A DNA stretch of 64,000 bases from Mitsuaria chitosanitabida ATCC BAA-476 = NBRC 102408 (GCF_001598255.1 NZ_BCYP01000039.1:1-64000); one strand, 5' to 3'. Shown: positions 9,396-21,870, numbered from the stretch's first letter. Made by a program: numbers and translations. Notes: generated by a model from the sequence alone, not told the origin.

Positions 9396-10178
9396 ATGAA
9401 GAAGCTGTTCGCCGCCACCATCGCCGCCCTGTCGCTGGCCGCCACGGGCGCCGCCTCCGCCGAGAAGCTGACCGTCGCCGCCACCGCGGTGCCGCACGCC
9501 GAGATCCTGAACCTGGTCAAGCCCGAGCTGGCCAAGCAGGGTGTCGAGCTGGACGTGAAGGTCTTCACCGACTACGTGCAGCCCAACGTGCAGGTCGCCG
9601 AGAAGCGCCTGGACGCCAACTTCTTCCAGCACAAGCCCTATCTGAACGAGTTCAACAAGGGCAAGGGCACCCACCTGGTCGGCGTCGTGGCCGTGCACGT
9701 GGAACCCTTCGGCGCCTACTCGACCAAGCACAAGACCCTGGCCGCCATCCCGGCCGGCGGCACCGTCGCCATCCCCAACGACCCGACCAACGGCGGCCGC
9801 GCGCTGCTGCTGCTGGACAAGGCCGGCCTGATCAAGCTCAAGGACAAGTCCAACATCCTGGCCACCACCAAGGACATCGCCGAGAACCCGAAGAAGCTGA
9901 AGTTCCGCGAGATCGAGGCCGCCACGCTGCCGCGCATCCTGCCGCAGGTGGACCTGGCGCTGATCAACACCAACTACGCGCTGGAAGCCAAGCTGAACCC
10001 GGCCAAGGACGCGCTGGCCATCGAGGGCGCCGAGTCGCCCTACGCCAACTGGCTGGTCACCCGTGACGACAACCAGAACGCCCCGGCCGTGAAGAAGCTG
10101 GCCGCCGCGCTGCAGAGCGACGCGGTGAAGCGCTTCATCCAGACCCAGTACAAGGGCGCCGTCGTCCCGGCCTTCTGA
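9396..10178 (+). CDS. metQ: Methionine-binding protein of the ABC importer
   Basis: 260-aa periplasmic binding protein of the NlpA/MetQ family. An N-terminal signal peptide (MKKLFAATIAALSLAATGAASA) precedes EKLTVAATAVPHAEIL. LDANFFQHKPYLNEF and the VAIPNDPTNGGRALLLL motif are hallmark positions. It has Ala, not Cys, at the cleavage point, so it looks soluble rather than lipid-anchored. AGAGGAG lies about 10 bases before the start. A 165-base gap separates it from metI, enough for its own promoter, which would fit the higher dose usually needed for binding proteins. Confidence 0.95.
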   Translation: MKKLFAATIAALSLAATGAASAEKLTVAATAVPHAEILNLVKPELAKQGVELDVKVFTDYVQPNVQVAEKRLDANFFQHKPYLNEFNKGKGTHLVGVVAVHVEPFGAYSTKHKTLAAIPAGGTVAIPNDPTNGGRALLLLDKAGLIKLKDKSNILATTKDIAENPKKLKFREIEAATLPRILPQVDLALINTNYALEAKLNPAKDALAIEGAESPYANWLVTRDDNQNAPAVKKLAAALQSDAVKRFIQTQYKGAVVPAF

Positions 10179-10244
10179 CGACTGCCGCGCGGGCCGATCC
10201 CGGTCCCGCTCGCCACGCCGTGAATGCGTGGCAAATGTGTTGCT

Positions 10245-10275
10245 AAGCGCCCTGCATCGCAGGGCGCTTTCATTT
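10245..10275 (+). terminator. Intrinsic terminator of the met operon
   Basis: A perfect 11-bp stem AAGCGCCCTGC / GCAGGGCGCTT with a 3-base loop (ATC), followed by TCATTT, 66 bases after the metQ stop. Confidence 0.8.
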
Positions 10276-10358
10276 GGGGCTGATCAAGCGCGTATTTGTG
10301 CCTCGTGGTCCGGGGTGCTTCGCGGCACCATGTCGGGCCACTTCCTCCGCCCCCTCCC

Positions 10359-13406
<3,048 letters not shown>

Positions 13407-13410
13407 GGCC

Positions 13411-14466
13411 ATGAGCGATTCCCTGAACGCCCCGCTCGCCGCGACCGGCTCGGCCGCCGGATCGGGCACGCCCGCGCCGGCCGACCGCCGGCCCAAGCTG
13501 CTGCTGGTCGACGACGAACCCGCCAACCTGCAGGTGCTGCGGCACGTGCTGCAGGACGACTACCGGCTGCTGTTCGCGCGCGACGGACAGAAGGCGCTGG
13601 AGCTGGCGCGCACCGAGGCGCCGGCGCTGATCCTGCTGGACATCATGATGCCGGGCCTGTCCGGACTGGACGTGTGCCGGGTGCTGAAGTCGCAGCCGGC
13701 GACGCGGCAGACGCCGGTGATCTTCGTCACCGCGCTGGCCGACACGCGCGACGAGACCGAGGGCTTCGACGCCGGCGCGGTCGACTACATCGCCAAGCCG
13801 GTCAGCCCGCCGGTGGTGCGGGCGCGCGTGCGCACCCACCTGTCGCTGGTGCGCGCCGAGGAACTGCGCGAGACGCGGCTGCAGATCGTGCAGCGGCTGG
13901 GCCGCGCGGCCGAGTACAAGGACAACGAGACCGGCTGGCACGTGGTGCGCATGAGCCACTACTCGCAGCTGCTGGCGCTGGCGGCGGGCTGGTCGGCGCA
14001 GGAGGCGGACGACCTGCTGCACGCCGCGCCCATGCACGACATCGGCAAGCTGGGCATTCCCGACGCCATCCTGCAGAAGCCCGGTCCGCTGGACGAGGCC
14101 GAATGGACGGTGATGCGGACGCACCCCGCCATCGGCGCCGAGATCCTGGGCGAGCACACCGGCGGCCTGCTGGGCATGGCGCGGCGCATCGCGCTGGCGC
14201 ACCACGAGAAGTGGGATGGCAGCGGTTATCCGGAAGGACTGGCGGGCGACTCGATTCCCATCGAGGCCCGCATCGTCGCCATCGCGGACGTCTTCGACGC
14301 GCTCACCAGCATCCGCCCCTACAAGCCGGCCTGGCCGGTGGAACAGGCCGTCGAGCATCTGCGCGCTCAGGCCGGCCGGCACTTCGACCCGGCGCTGGTG
14401 GAGCTCTTCGTGTCGGTGCTGCCCAAGGTGGTGGAAGTCCGCGAGCGCTTCCTCGAGGAAGCCTGA
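13411..14466 (+). CDS. Response regulator with HD-GYP c-di-GMP phosphodiesterase domain
   Basis: 351 aa. A receiver domain (about 28-145, phospho-acceptor Asp77 in LILLDIMMP) is joined to an HD-GYP domain (about 155-345) with His209-Asp210 in MHDIGKLGIP and HHEKWDGSGYP at about 264-274. HD-GYP enzymes of this RpfG-like layout hydrolyse c-di-GMP. It lies 4 bases after the hybrid kinase, its likely phosphodonor. All catalytic positions I can check are present. Confidence 0.94.
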   Translation: MSDSLNAPLAATGSAAGSGTPAPADRRPKLLLVDDEPANLQVLRHVLQDDYRLLFARDGQKALELARTEAPALILLDIMMPGLSGLDVCRVLKSQPATRQTPVIFVTALADTRDETEGFDAGAVDYIAKPVSPPVVRARVRTHLSLVRAEELRETRLQIVQRLGRAAEYKDNETGWHVVRMSHYSQLLALAAGWSAQEADDLLHAAPMHDIGKLGIPDAILQKPGPLDEAEWTVMRTHPAIGAEILGEHTGGLLGMARRIALAHHEKWDGSGYPEGLAGDSIPIEARIVAIADVFDALTSIRPYKPAWPVEQAVEHLRAQAGRHFDPALVELFVSVLPKVVEVRERFLEEA

Positions 14467-14613
14467 CCCTCTCCCCGTCGCCGTCGCCGGCGGCGCCCAC
14501 GCGGCCGACGCGCCCCGCGAGACCCCGGCGGTTATGGCCGCCCACCACAAGGTGATGCTCGCAATCCCCAGTCGCGCGGCCCGGGCCCTCCGGCGCCGGA
14601 ATAATGCGCGCCC

Positions 14614-15861
14614 ATGGTGCTGAACTTCATCTGGATCGGGTTCTTCCTGATCGGCTTCGCGGTCGCCGTGGTGCGGCTGTTCCAGGGCGACACGACCATC
14701 TTCACGCAGGTGCTGACGGGGATCTTCGACACGGCCAAGACCGGCTTCGACATCTCGCTGGGCCTGGTCGGCGTGATGAGCCTGTGGCTGGGCCTGATGA
14801 AGGTGGGCGAGAACGCCGGCGTGATCCAGCTCTTCGCGCGGGCGATGGGGCCCTTCTTCGCCAAGATCTTCCCCGGCGTGCCGCGCGGCCATCCGGCGGG
14901 CGGCTCGATGGTCATGAACTTCTCGGCCAACATGCTCGGCCTGGACAACGCCGCCACGCCGCTGGGCCTGAAGGCGATGAAGGAGCTGCAGGACCTGAAC
15001 CCGCAGAAGGACACCGCGTCCAACGCGATGATCATGTTCCTGGTGCTGAACACCGCCGGCATCACGCTGATCCCGACCTCGGTGATCGCGATCCGCCAGG
15101 CGATGGCGGTGGACCAGGGCCTGGTGGGCTTCAACGCGGCGGACATCTTCCTGCCCACGCTGATCGCCACCTTCATCTCCTTCATGTCCGGCCTGGTCGC
15201 GGTGGCCTGGGTGCAGCGCATCAACCTGTTCAGCGCGCCGGTGCTGGCCTTCGTGGGCGGCTTCGTCGCGATCATGGGCGGCGTCTTCGCCTGGCTGCAC
15301 AGCTATCCGCCGGAGGTGATGTCCAAGCTGATCGGCCTGCTGGGCAGCGGCGTGATCCTGAGCATCATCGTGATGTTCATCGCCGTGGGCGCCTGGCGCC
15401 GGATCAACGTCTACGAGTCCTTCGTCGAAGGGGCCAAGGAGGGCTTCGGCGTCGCGGTGCAGATCATTCCCTACCTGATCGCGATCCTGGTGGCGATCTC
15501 GGTGTTCCGGGTCACCGGCTGCATGGACTACATCGTGCGCGGCATCGCCGCCGGCGTGGGCGCGCTGGGTCTGCCGACGGACTTCGTGCCCGCCCTGCCG
15601 ATCGGGCTGATGAAGACGCTGTCGGGCAGCGGCGCGCGCGGCCTGATGGTGGACGTGCTCAAGACCTACGGGGTGGACAGCTTCGAGGGCAAGCTCGCCG
15701 CGATCATCCAGGGCTCGACCGAGACGACGTTCTACGTGCTGGCCGTGTACTTCGGCAGCGTCAACATCAAGAAGACCCGCTACGCGCTGACCTGCGGCCT
15801 GCTCGCGGACCTGGTCGGCCTGGTCGGCGCGATCGCGGTGGGGTACTGGTTCTTCAAGTGA
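14614..15861 (+). CDS. SpmA-SpmB-type nucleoside-recognition (Gate) membrane protein
   Basis: A 415-aa integral membrane protein made of two 'nucleoside recognition'/Gate-domain halves. The first half (about 1-195) resembles spore maturation protein A: GGSMVMNFSANMLGLDNAATP, here trimmed to the key N-x-S-A-N-x-L-G-L-D-N-A-A-T-P pattern. The second (about 200-415) resembles SpmB: PIGLMKTLSGSGARGLM and QGSTETTFYVLAVYFG. In Bacillus these are two genes; in many Gram-negatives they are one. The substrate is unknown. GGAATAAT just before the start may be a -10 box, leaving a very short leader. Confidence 0.88.
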   Translation: MVLNFIWIGFFLIGFAVAVVRLFQGDTTIFTQVLTGIFDTAKTGFDISLGLVGVMSLWLGLMKVGENAGVIQLFARAMGPFFAKIFPGVPRGHPAGGSMVMNFSANMLGLDNAATPLGLKAMKELQDLNPQKDTASNAMIMFLVLNTAGITLIPTSVIAIRQAMAVDQGLVGFNAADIFLPTLIATFISFMSGLVAVAWVQRINLFSAPVLAFVGGFVAIMGGVFAWLHSYPPEVMSKLIGLLGSGVILSIIVMFIAVGAWRRINVYESFVEGAKEGFGVAVQIIPYLIAILVAISVFRVTGCMDYIVRGIAAGVGALGLPTDFVPALPIGLMKTLSGSGARGLMVDVLKTYGVDSFEGKLAAIIQGSTETTFYVLAVYFGSVNIKKTRYALTCGLLADLVGLVGAIAVGYWFFK

Positions 15862-15918
15862 GGCGGTCGGCGCGCTGAGCGCCCGCGCGGCCACACCGCG
15901 CATCACCCGCCTCGCCGA

Positions 15919-17058
15919 TCACTCGACGCGGTTGCGGCCCTGGGCCTTGGCCCGGTAGAGCGCCTCGTCCGCGCGCGCGAGCAGCGCGTCCAGGCCCGTG
16001 TCGCCGGGCTGCGACCAGGCCACGCCGATGCTGGCCGAGCACGGCGGAACGCCGGGCGCCGGCTCGTGCGCCGCCAGCGCGGCGCGGATGCGCTCGGCCG
16101 AGGCCCGCGCCGCGTCCGCCGCGGTGGAGGGCAGCAGGATCACGAATTCCTCGCCGCCGTAGCGACCCAGCCGGTCGTTGACGCGCAGTTCCTCGCGCAT
16201 CGTCGCCACCGACGCCGCCAGCACGCGATCACCGGTCAGATGGCCGTGGCGATCGTTGATCTGCTTGAAGTGGTCGAGGTCCAGCAGCAGCAGCGACAGC
16301 GGCTGGCCGTAGCGCAGCCAGCGGCCGAACTCGTCCTCGCCCGCCTGCAGGACCGCGCGGCGCGTCAGCGCGCCGGTGAGCGCGTCGCGGGTGGCGAGCA
16401 GCTCGAACTCCTCCCGCACCCGCTCGCTGGCCATCAGCAGCACGCCGACGCTGAGCAGCAGCACGCTGAAGCAGTAGCTGGCGATGTAGACGGTCTGGAC
16501 CGTCGTCATCGCGAAGCGCGAGGACGCCGCCCCGTCGACCCAGAACGCCGCCAGACCGCGCAGCACCAGCACCGCGGCCTGGAGCAGCAGGGTGACCAGC
16601 ACCAGCCGCGCCGCGAAGCCGCGCCCCTCGCGTGCCAGCAGCCGCGCGTGCGCGAACACGCAGGCGCTCATGGTCGCGGTGAAGACGACCAGGCGGACCC
16701 GGTAGTCGGGATGGATCAGGAACCAGGTCAGCACCGCCAGCGAGGCCAGCCCGATCGCGCCCCAGAAGCGCCAGGTCACGCGCCGCCCGTGGAAGCGCTG
16801 AGTGCCGAAGTAGAAGAGCCCGCAGCCGGTCAGCAGCAGCGCGTTGCCGGTCTGCGCGACGACGAAGTCCGGCGCCAGCCCCTGCATCGCGTAGACGCCG
16901 GCCGCCGCCGCGCAGGCCATGGGCGCCAACGCCCAGGGCAGCAGGCCGCGGATGCCCGCCGGGTAGTTGCGGCGCACGCCGAGCAGCACCGCGCCCAGCA
17001 CCGCCGCCATCAGCGCGGTCATGACGGTGATCGAACGGGGATCGAGGGACGACTGCAT
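15919..17058 (-). CDS. Membrane diguanylate cyclase
   Basis: About 379 aa from an ATG at 17058 (MQSSLDPRSI). Six or more hydrophobic segments form an N-terminal membrane sensor of unknown ligand, and a GGDEF domain follows. The active-site loop is intact (GGEEF, about 301-305). The inhibitory RxxD site is in place (RVND, five residues upstream), so the enzyme should make c-di-GMP and be product-inhibited. TACACT at about 17070-17075 on this strand fits a -10 element. A longer frame to 17214 would run into the neighbouring gene and was not used. Confidence 0.92.
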   Translation of the reverse strand: MQSSLDPRSITVMTALMAAVLGAVLLGVRRNYPAGIRGLLPWALAPMACAAAAGVYAMQGLAPDFVVAQTGNALLLTGCGLFYFGTQRFHGRRVTWRFWGAIGLASLAVLTWFLIHPDYRVRLVVFTATMSACVFAHARLLAREGRGFAARLVLVTLLLQAAVLVLRGLAAFWVDGAASSRFAMTTVQTVYIASYCFSVLLLSVGVLLMASERVREEFELLATRDALTGALTRRAVLQAGEDEFGRWLRYGQPLSLLLLDLDHFKQINDRHGHLTGDRVLAASVATMREELRVNDRLGRYGGEEFVILLPSTAADAARASAERIRAALAAHEPAPGVPPCSASIGVAWSQPGDTGLDALLARADEALYRAKAQGRNRVE

Positions 17059-17158
17059 GAGGCCGGCAGTGTAGGCGGGCCGTGTGAAGGCCCGGCACCC
17101 GGCGCGGGCGGGACGCGCGCCGGGCGATGCGCCGAGCGGTGCGCGCGCCGGCCGTCGC

Positions 17159-17983
17159 TCACATCGCCTTGAAGAGGTGTACGTAGGCGCGGCTGACCGG
17201 GAGTTCACTCGCATGCCCGCGGATGCGGACGAACAGCCGGCTCAGCTCGTCGCGGCGGGTGCCCGCGACGTGGTCCAGGTTCACGATGGTCGAGCGGTGC
17301 ACCTGCCAGAAGCGGTCCCCGTCCAGCTGCGCGGCCAGTTCATGGATGGGGGTGCGGATCAGGTACTCGGTCGTCGCGGTCTGGACACAGGTGTACTTGT
17401 CGTCGGCGCGGAAGAACATCACCTGGTCGACCGGCACCTGGTGCGTCACGTCGCCCTGGGTCGCACGGACCCAGCGCATCGGCGCCGCACGGGACGAGCC
17501 TGCAGCGCCGGCCGCGCCGCCGGGGGACTGCAGGCGCTGCAGGGCCGCGAGCAATCGCGCGTCGGCGTCCGACGCCGTGTCCACCGCCTTCGCCAGCGCG
17601 CGCCGGATCCGCTCCACCGTGCGGCCCAGGCGGTCCGCCTCCACCGGCTTGAGCACGTAGTCGATCGCCTCCTGCTCGAAGGCCTGCACCGCATACTGGT
17701 CGTAGGCGGTCACGAAGACCACCCGCGTCGCGCCCTCGATGCCCTCGGCCACCTCCAGCCCGGTCAGGCCCGGCATCTGGATGTCCAGGAAGGCCAGGTC
17801 CGGTTGAAGCTCGGCGATGCGCTCGGCGGCCTCCTGGCCGTTGCGGGCGACATGCACGATCCGGAGCTCCGGCCAGACCGCCTCGAGCTGCGCGGCGAGC
17901 GCGCGGGCGAGGTGGGGTTCGTCGTCGGCGATCAGCGCGGTCGGCGCAGTGGCGGTGGCAGTGGCGGCGGTCATTGCAGTCAT
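17159..17983 (-). CDS. LytTR-family response regulator
   Basis: 274 aa: a receiver domain (phospho-acceptor Asp67 in AFLDIQMPGLTG; Lys in YVLKPVEA) and a C-terminal LytTR DNA-binding domain (about 170-274: FFRADDKYTCVQT, FWQVHRSTIVNLDHV, ELPVSRAYVHLFKAM). The linker is Ala/Gly-rich. It lies downstream of a matching LytS/AlgZ-type kinase on the same strand, so the two form one two-component system. An ATG at 17974 is an alternative start. Confidence 0.94.
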   Translation of the reverse strand: MTAMTAATATATAPTALIADDEPHLARALAAQLEAVWPELRIVHVARNGQEAAERIAELQPDLAFLDIQMPGLTGLEVAEGIEGATRVVFVTAYDQYAVQAFEQEAIDYVLKPVEADRLGRTVERIRRALAKAVDTASDADARLLAALQRLQSPGGAAGAAGSSRAAPMRWVRATQGDVTHQVPVDQVMFFRADDKYTCVQTATTEYLIRTPIHELAAQLDGDRFWQVHRSTIVNLDHVAGTRRDELSRLFVRIRGHASELPVSRAYVHLFKAM

Positions 17984-18100
17984 GGCTTGTGAAACGAAGC
18001 AGTCAATCGTCGGCGACGCGGTCGGGGACCGGTCGGGCGGGCGTCCAGGGGTCGATCGGATCGTCGGGAAGCTGGGGTCGGTCGAGGCCGGCGCGTGGGT

Positions 18101-19243
18101 TCAGGACGCAAGCGGTACGCGCAAGGTGACGAGGCAACCGGGGTCGGCGGGTTCGAGGCTCAGCGAGGCCGCGTCGCCGTACTGCGCCATCAGGCGCTCG
18201 CGGATGTTGTCCAGCGCGATGCCGTTGCCGCCGCGGCGCGAGGCGCCCGGCCCGACGCCGTCGTCGCGCACCTCGACGACCAGGAAGCCCTCGCGCAGCG
18301 AGGCGTCGACGCGCACCGTCCCGCCATCGATCTTGGGCTCCAGGCCGTGGTGCACGGCGTTCTCCACCAGCGGCTGCAGCAGCATCGGCGGCAGCGCGAC
18401 ACGGCGCGCCTGGGCATCGGCATGGATCTCGAAGCGCAGCCGATCCTCCATGCGCGTGCGCAGCACCGTCAGGTAGGCCTCGGCCAGGGCCAGCTCGTCC
18501 TCGAGCGGGCCGCTCTCGCGCCGCAGCCCGCCCAGCGAGGCCCGCAGGTAGGCGGTGAAGGCTCCCAGCATCGCCTTGGCCTTGGGCGCGTCGTAGTCGA
18601 TCAGCGAGTGCACGTTGGCCAGGGTGTTGAACAGGAAGTGGGGCTCGATCTGGCCCTGCAGCAGGCGCAACTGGGTCTCGGTGGCGCGGCGCTCGGCCAC
18701 CAGCTCGCGGTTCTTGGCCGCGAACCAGTGGTGCATCAGGAAGGAGATGACCAGTCCCATCAACGCCGTCAGGCCGATCACCCGGCCCCCTTGCGACCAG
18801 TCCAGCCGCACCCAGCCGGCCATGCCCGCCAACCACATGCCCGGCACCCAGCCGATCACCACGCCCACCAGCGGCAGCCCGGAGAAGAACATCGTGCGAC
18901 CCCAGCGCGGCCACTGCAGGATGCGTTCGCGGCCACCGACCAGCGGGATCAGGATCGAGAACATCACGTGGATGACGGCGCCGATGGTCACGCACACGAC
19001 CAGGTTGCGCCAGTACCAGGTGGCCCAAGAGCCGGCGTTGAGCCAGTCCGAGAGCTTGCGGGCGTTCATGACGAAGCCCAGCACCGTGAACCCGACCGCC
19101 AACCCCGCCGAGAACAGCAGCGTCCAGACCCATTGCAGCCATTCGGGGCCGCTGGGCATGGCCTCGGCGCTGATCCAGGCGTGCCAGGAGGCACGCAGGC
19201 GGCGGGAGTCTCGCCAGAGGGAGGGCTTGGGATCGGCAGTCAT
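18101..19243 (-). CDS. Membrane histidine kinase of the LytS/AlgZ (His_kinase) type
   Basis: 380 aa. Four hydrophobic segments (about residues 38-160) form the membrane sensor. The His_kinase domain follows with the phospho-acceptor in QGQIEPHFLFNTLANVHSL and an ATPase with LLQPLVENAVHHGLEP and DDGVGPG...GNGIALDNIRERL. This class partners LytTR regulators, as here, with 117 bases between. The start at 19243 is just downstream of CTAAACT on the coding strand, a likely -10. A frame extending to 19519 reads through a palindromic repeat and was rejected. Confidence 0.93.
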   Translation of the reverse strand: MTADPKPSLWRDSRRLRASWHAWISAEAMPSGPEWLQWVWTLLFSAGLAVGFTVLGFVMNARKLSDWLNAGSWATWYWRNLVVCVTIGAVIHVMFSILIPLVGGRERILQWPRWGRTMFFSGLPLVGVVIGWVPGMWLAGMAGWVRLDWSQGGRVIGLTALMGLVISFLMHHWFAAKNRELVAERRATETQLRLLQGQIEPHFLFNTLANVHSLIDYDAPKAKAMLGAFTAYLRASLGGLRRESGPLEDELALAEAYLTVLRTRMEDRLRFEIHADAQARRVALPPMLLQPLVENAVHHGLEPKIDGGTVRVDASLREGFLVVEVRDDGVGPGASRRGGNGIALDNIRERLMAQYGDAASLSLEPADPGCLVTLRVPLAS

Positions 19244-19421
19244 GCGGCGCAGTTTAGGGAGCCCGGGTGACGCCCCGGGGCCGGGAAACGACGGATGGCC
19301 AGCCCCCGGCGCGGATCGACAGGGGGAGGCGTGATCGGCTGCCGACCTCATGACCGGCAGAGGCGAGGCGAGCCAGGAGCGTGAGGCGAGCGGCGCGATG
19401 CGTGCCCTGGCCGGGGTGGCT

Positions 19422-19462
19422 CCCTCTCCCGCTTGCGGGAGAGGGCGGGGGTGAGGGTCTTT
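19422..19462 (+). repeat. Dispersed palindromic repeat, copy 1
   Basis: CCCTCTCCCGC-TT-GCGGGAGAGGG, a perfect 11-bp stem, followed by the tail CGGGGGTGAGGGTCTTTC. It sits in the 305-base space between the divergent kinase gene and the DGPF-protein gene. The same unit recurs at about 37.55, 37.60, 48.65, 49.52 and 52.59 kb. The rest of this space shows nothing I recognise. Confidence 0.85.
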
Positions 19463-19548
19463 CGCGCCCGCCCCCACCCGCATGGTGTCCAATGGCCCGC
19501 GCACGCCATCCGGCGACACCGATCCGGCATCCGCCAGGGAGACATCCG

Positions 19549-19926
19549 ATGAGCTACATCCTGCTGATCAACGAACCCGTGGGCCAACGCGAGGCCCGCA
19601 CACCGGAGGAAGGCCAGGCCGCCTACGCCGCGATGACCGCCTATGCGGAGCAGCTCGCGGCGCAAGGCCTGCTGCAGGGCGCGCAGTCGCTGCAGTCGGT
19701 CAACGGCGCGACCCGCGTCACCAAGCGCGCCGGCCGCGTCACCACCATCGACGGTCCCTTCGCCGAAGCCAAGGAGATGGTCGGCGGCTTCTTCTGGCTG
19801 AACGTGAAGACCCGCGAGGAGGCGCTCGCCATCGCCCGGGAGTGCCCGGCGGCCGAGTGGTGCGAGGTCGAGGTGCGGTCCCTGGTGCCCTGCTTCGCGG
19901 AGTCGAACGCGCCGGCCAAGGTCTGA
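19549..19926 (+). CDS. YCII-related / DGPF-domain protein
   Basis: 125 aa, YCII-like dimeric alpha/beta fold. TIDGPFAEAKEMVGGFF carries the DGPF signature, and the usual end (ECPAAEWCEVEVRSL) is present. Function is unknown in general. Members are strongly linked to ECF sigma factors with C-terminal extensions, and one lies about 600 bases downstream on the same strand. AGGGAGA precedes the start. Confidence 0.9.
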   Translation: MSYILLINEPVGQREARTPEEGQAAYAAMTAYAEQLAAQGLLQGAQSLQSVNGATRVTKRAGRVTTIDGPFAEAKEMVGGFFWLNVKTREEALAIARECPAAEWCEVEVRSLVPCFAESNAPAKV

Positions 19927-20095
19927 TCCGGTCGGATCCGGGAGGATCCGCCGGCCGCAAGCTTTTTTCCGGCTGCTGTCGAAACCGGCGGCCCTGCATC
20001 GTCGTCCCCGTGAAGACGCCCCGAGCACGGGGCGCGATCACCGGAGGACACCATGCCCTCATCCCGACCGGACCCTACCACCCAGGAGCGACGCC

Positions 20096-20506
20096 ATGCG
20101 CCATCAACAGATCTTCGTGAACCTGCCCGTCAAGGACGTGGAGCGCAGCAAGCGCTTCTACTCGGCCATGGGCTACGCGTTCAACCCGCAGTTCTCGAAC
20201 GAGCAGGCGCTGTCCATGATCATCTCGGACGACATCTACGCGATGCTGCTGGTGGAGTCCTTCTTCCAGACCTTCACGCCGCGGCCGATCTCGAACGCCC
20301 ACGAGGCGACGGAAGTGCTGACCTGCCTGTCCTGCGAGAGCCGCGCCCAGGTGGACGAGCTGATCGCCAAGGCGCTGGCCGCCGGCGGCACCGTGCCGCG
20401 CGCGCCGCAGGACATGGGCTTCATGTACTCGCAGGCCTACGCGGATCCGGACGGGCACATCTGGGAGCTGATGTACATGGACATCACGCAGCTCCCTGGC
20501 GCCTGA
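20096..20506 (+). CDS. VOC (glyoxalase/bleomycin-resistance) family protein
   Basis: 136-aa single-domain VOC protein: IFVNLPVKDVERSKRFYSAM at the start, YADPDGHIWELMYMD at the end. The terminal Glu of HIWELM is the usual metal ligand position. The YafJ/PhnB-like 'lactoylglutathione lyase' annotation often given to this type is not proven. AGGAG lies 8 bases before the start. It sits between the DGPF protein and the sigma factor, probably in one transcript. Confidence 0.9.
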   Translation: MRHQQIFVNLPVKDVERSKRFYSAMGYAFNPQFSNEQALSMIISDDIYAMLLVESFFQTFTPRPISNAHEATEVLTCLSCESRAQVDELIAKALAAGGTVPRAPQDMGFMYSQAYADPDGHIWELMYMDITQLPGA

Positions 20507-20545
20507 CGTCCGGCGCGCCGGAAGGCGCGTCGTACGATCGCGCGC

Positions 20546-21850
20546 ATGACCCAGGACATCCATCGCGCGATCACCACCACCTGGCGGCAGGAGTCGGCCA
20601 AGATCATCGGGGCCTTGACGCGCCTGATGCGAGACGTCTCGCTGGCCGAGGAACTGGCGCAGGACGCGCTGGTCGCGGCGCTGGAGACCTGGCCGGATCA
20701 GGGTCTGCCGGACAAGCCGGCGGCGTGGCTCATGACCACGGCCAAGCACCGCGCGCTGGACCGGCTGCGGCATGTGAAGCTCAGCGGCGACAAGCTGGAG
20801 CAGCTGGGTCATGAGCTCGACGCGCGCGAGGCCATGATCGTGCCGGACTTCGTGGACGACCTCGACGACGACCGCGCCGCGCGCGAGATCGGCGACGACG
20901 TGCTGCGGCTGATGTTCTGCGCCTGCCATCCGGTGCTGTCGCTGGAAGCGCGGGTCGCGCTGACGCTGAAGATGGTGGCCGGCCTGACCACGGCCGAGAT
21001 CGCCCGCGCCTACCTGCAACCCGAGCCCACGGTGGCGCAGCGGCTGGTCCGCGCCAAGCGCACGCTGGGCGACGCGAAGGTCCCCTTCGAGCTGCCGCTG
21101 GGCGCGCAGCTGGCGGAGCGGCTGGGGGCCGTGCTCGAGGTCATCTACCTGATCTTCAACGAGGGCTACACCGCCACCAGCGGCGAGCAGTGGATCCGCC
21201 AGGACCTGTGCGACGAAGCGCTGCGGCTGACCCGCATGCTGGTGCGCCTGGCCCCGCGCGAGTCGGAAGTGCTGGGCCTGCTGGCCCTGCTGGAGCTGCA
21301 GGCCTCGCGCAGCGCGGCGCGCGTCGATGCGCTGGGGCAGCCGGTGCTGCTGCTGGAGCAGGATCGCTCACGCTGGGATGCCGAGGCGATCGCGCGCGGG
21401 CTCGAGGCGCTGGTCATGGCCGATCGCCTGGCCGCCGACGCCGGCGCGTCGCTGGGTCCCGGACCTCGGGTCGGCCCCTACGCGCTGCAGGCGGCGATCG
21501 CGGCCTGCCATGCGCGGGCACGGCGCGCGGAGGACACCGACTGGCAGCGCATCGCCGCGCTGTACGAGGAACTCGCGGAGCGCATCCCGTCGCCGGTGAT
21601 CGAGCTCAACCGCGCGGTGGCGCTAGCGATGGCCTACGGTCCCGCCGTGGGGCTGGAGCTGGTCGATCAGCTGAGGGACGAGCCGGCGCTGAAGCAGTAC
21701 CACTGGCTGCCGAGCGTCCGCGCGGACCTGCTGGCCAAGCTCGGCCGCAACGCCGAGGCGAAGGAGGAGTTCGAGCGCGCCGCCGCGATGACCGGCAACG
21801 CGCGGGAGAAGGAGCTGCTGCTCAAGCGGGCGCGGGAACAGGGGCACTGA
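20546..21850 (+). CDS. ECF sigma factor with long C-terminal TPR-like extension (ECF42-like)
   Basis: 434 aa. Residues about 1-180 contain sigma-2 (LAEELAQDALVAALETWPDQGLP; AAWLMTTAKHRALDRLR, cut to key pieces) and sigma-4 (TLKMVAGLTTAEIARAYL...TVAQRLVRAK). A helical extension of about 240 residues follows (IYLIFNEGYTATSG; SPVIELNRAVALAMAYG; KEEFERAAAMTGNAREKELL), typical of the DGPF-linked ECF42 group. In that group the extension, rather than an anti-sigma factor, is thought to control activity. No anti-sigma gene is nearby, which agrees. The target promoters are unknown; the DGPF and VOC genes are natural candidates. Confidence 0.93.
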   Translation: MTQDIHRAITTTWRQESAKIIGALTRLMRDVSLAEELAQDALVAALETWPDQGLPDKPAAWLMTTAKHRALDRLRHVKLSGDKLEQLGHELDAREAMIVPDFVDDLDDDRAAREIGDDVLRLMFCACHPVLSLEARVALTLKMVAGLTTAEIARAYLQPEPTVAQRLVRAKRTLGDAKVPFELPLGAQLAERLGAVLEVIYLIFNEGYTATSGEQWIRQDLCDEALRLTRMLVRLAPRESEVLGLLALLELQASRSAARVDALGQPVLLLEQDRSRWDAEAIARGLEALVMADRLAADAGASLGPGPRVGPYALQAAIAACHARARRAEDTDWQRIAALYEELAERIPSPVIELNRAVALAMAYGPAVGLELVDQLRDEPALKQYHWLPSVRADLLAKLGRNAEAKEEFERAAAMTGNAREKELLLKRAREQGH

Positions 21851-21870
21851 GGCGCCCCTGCCGACACCGC

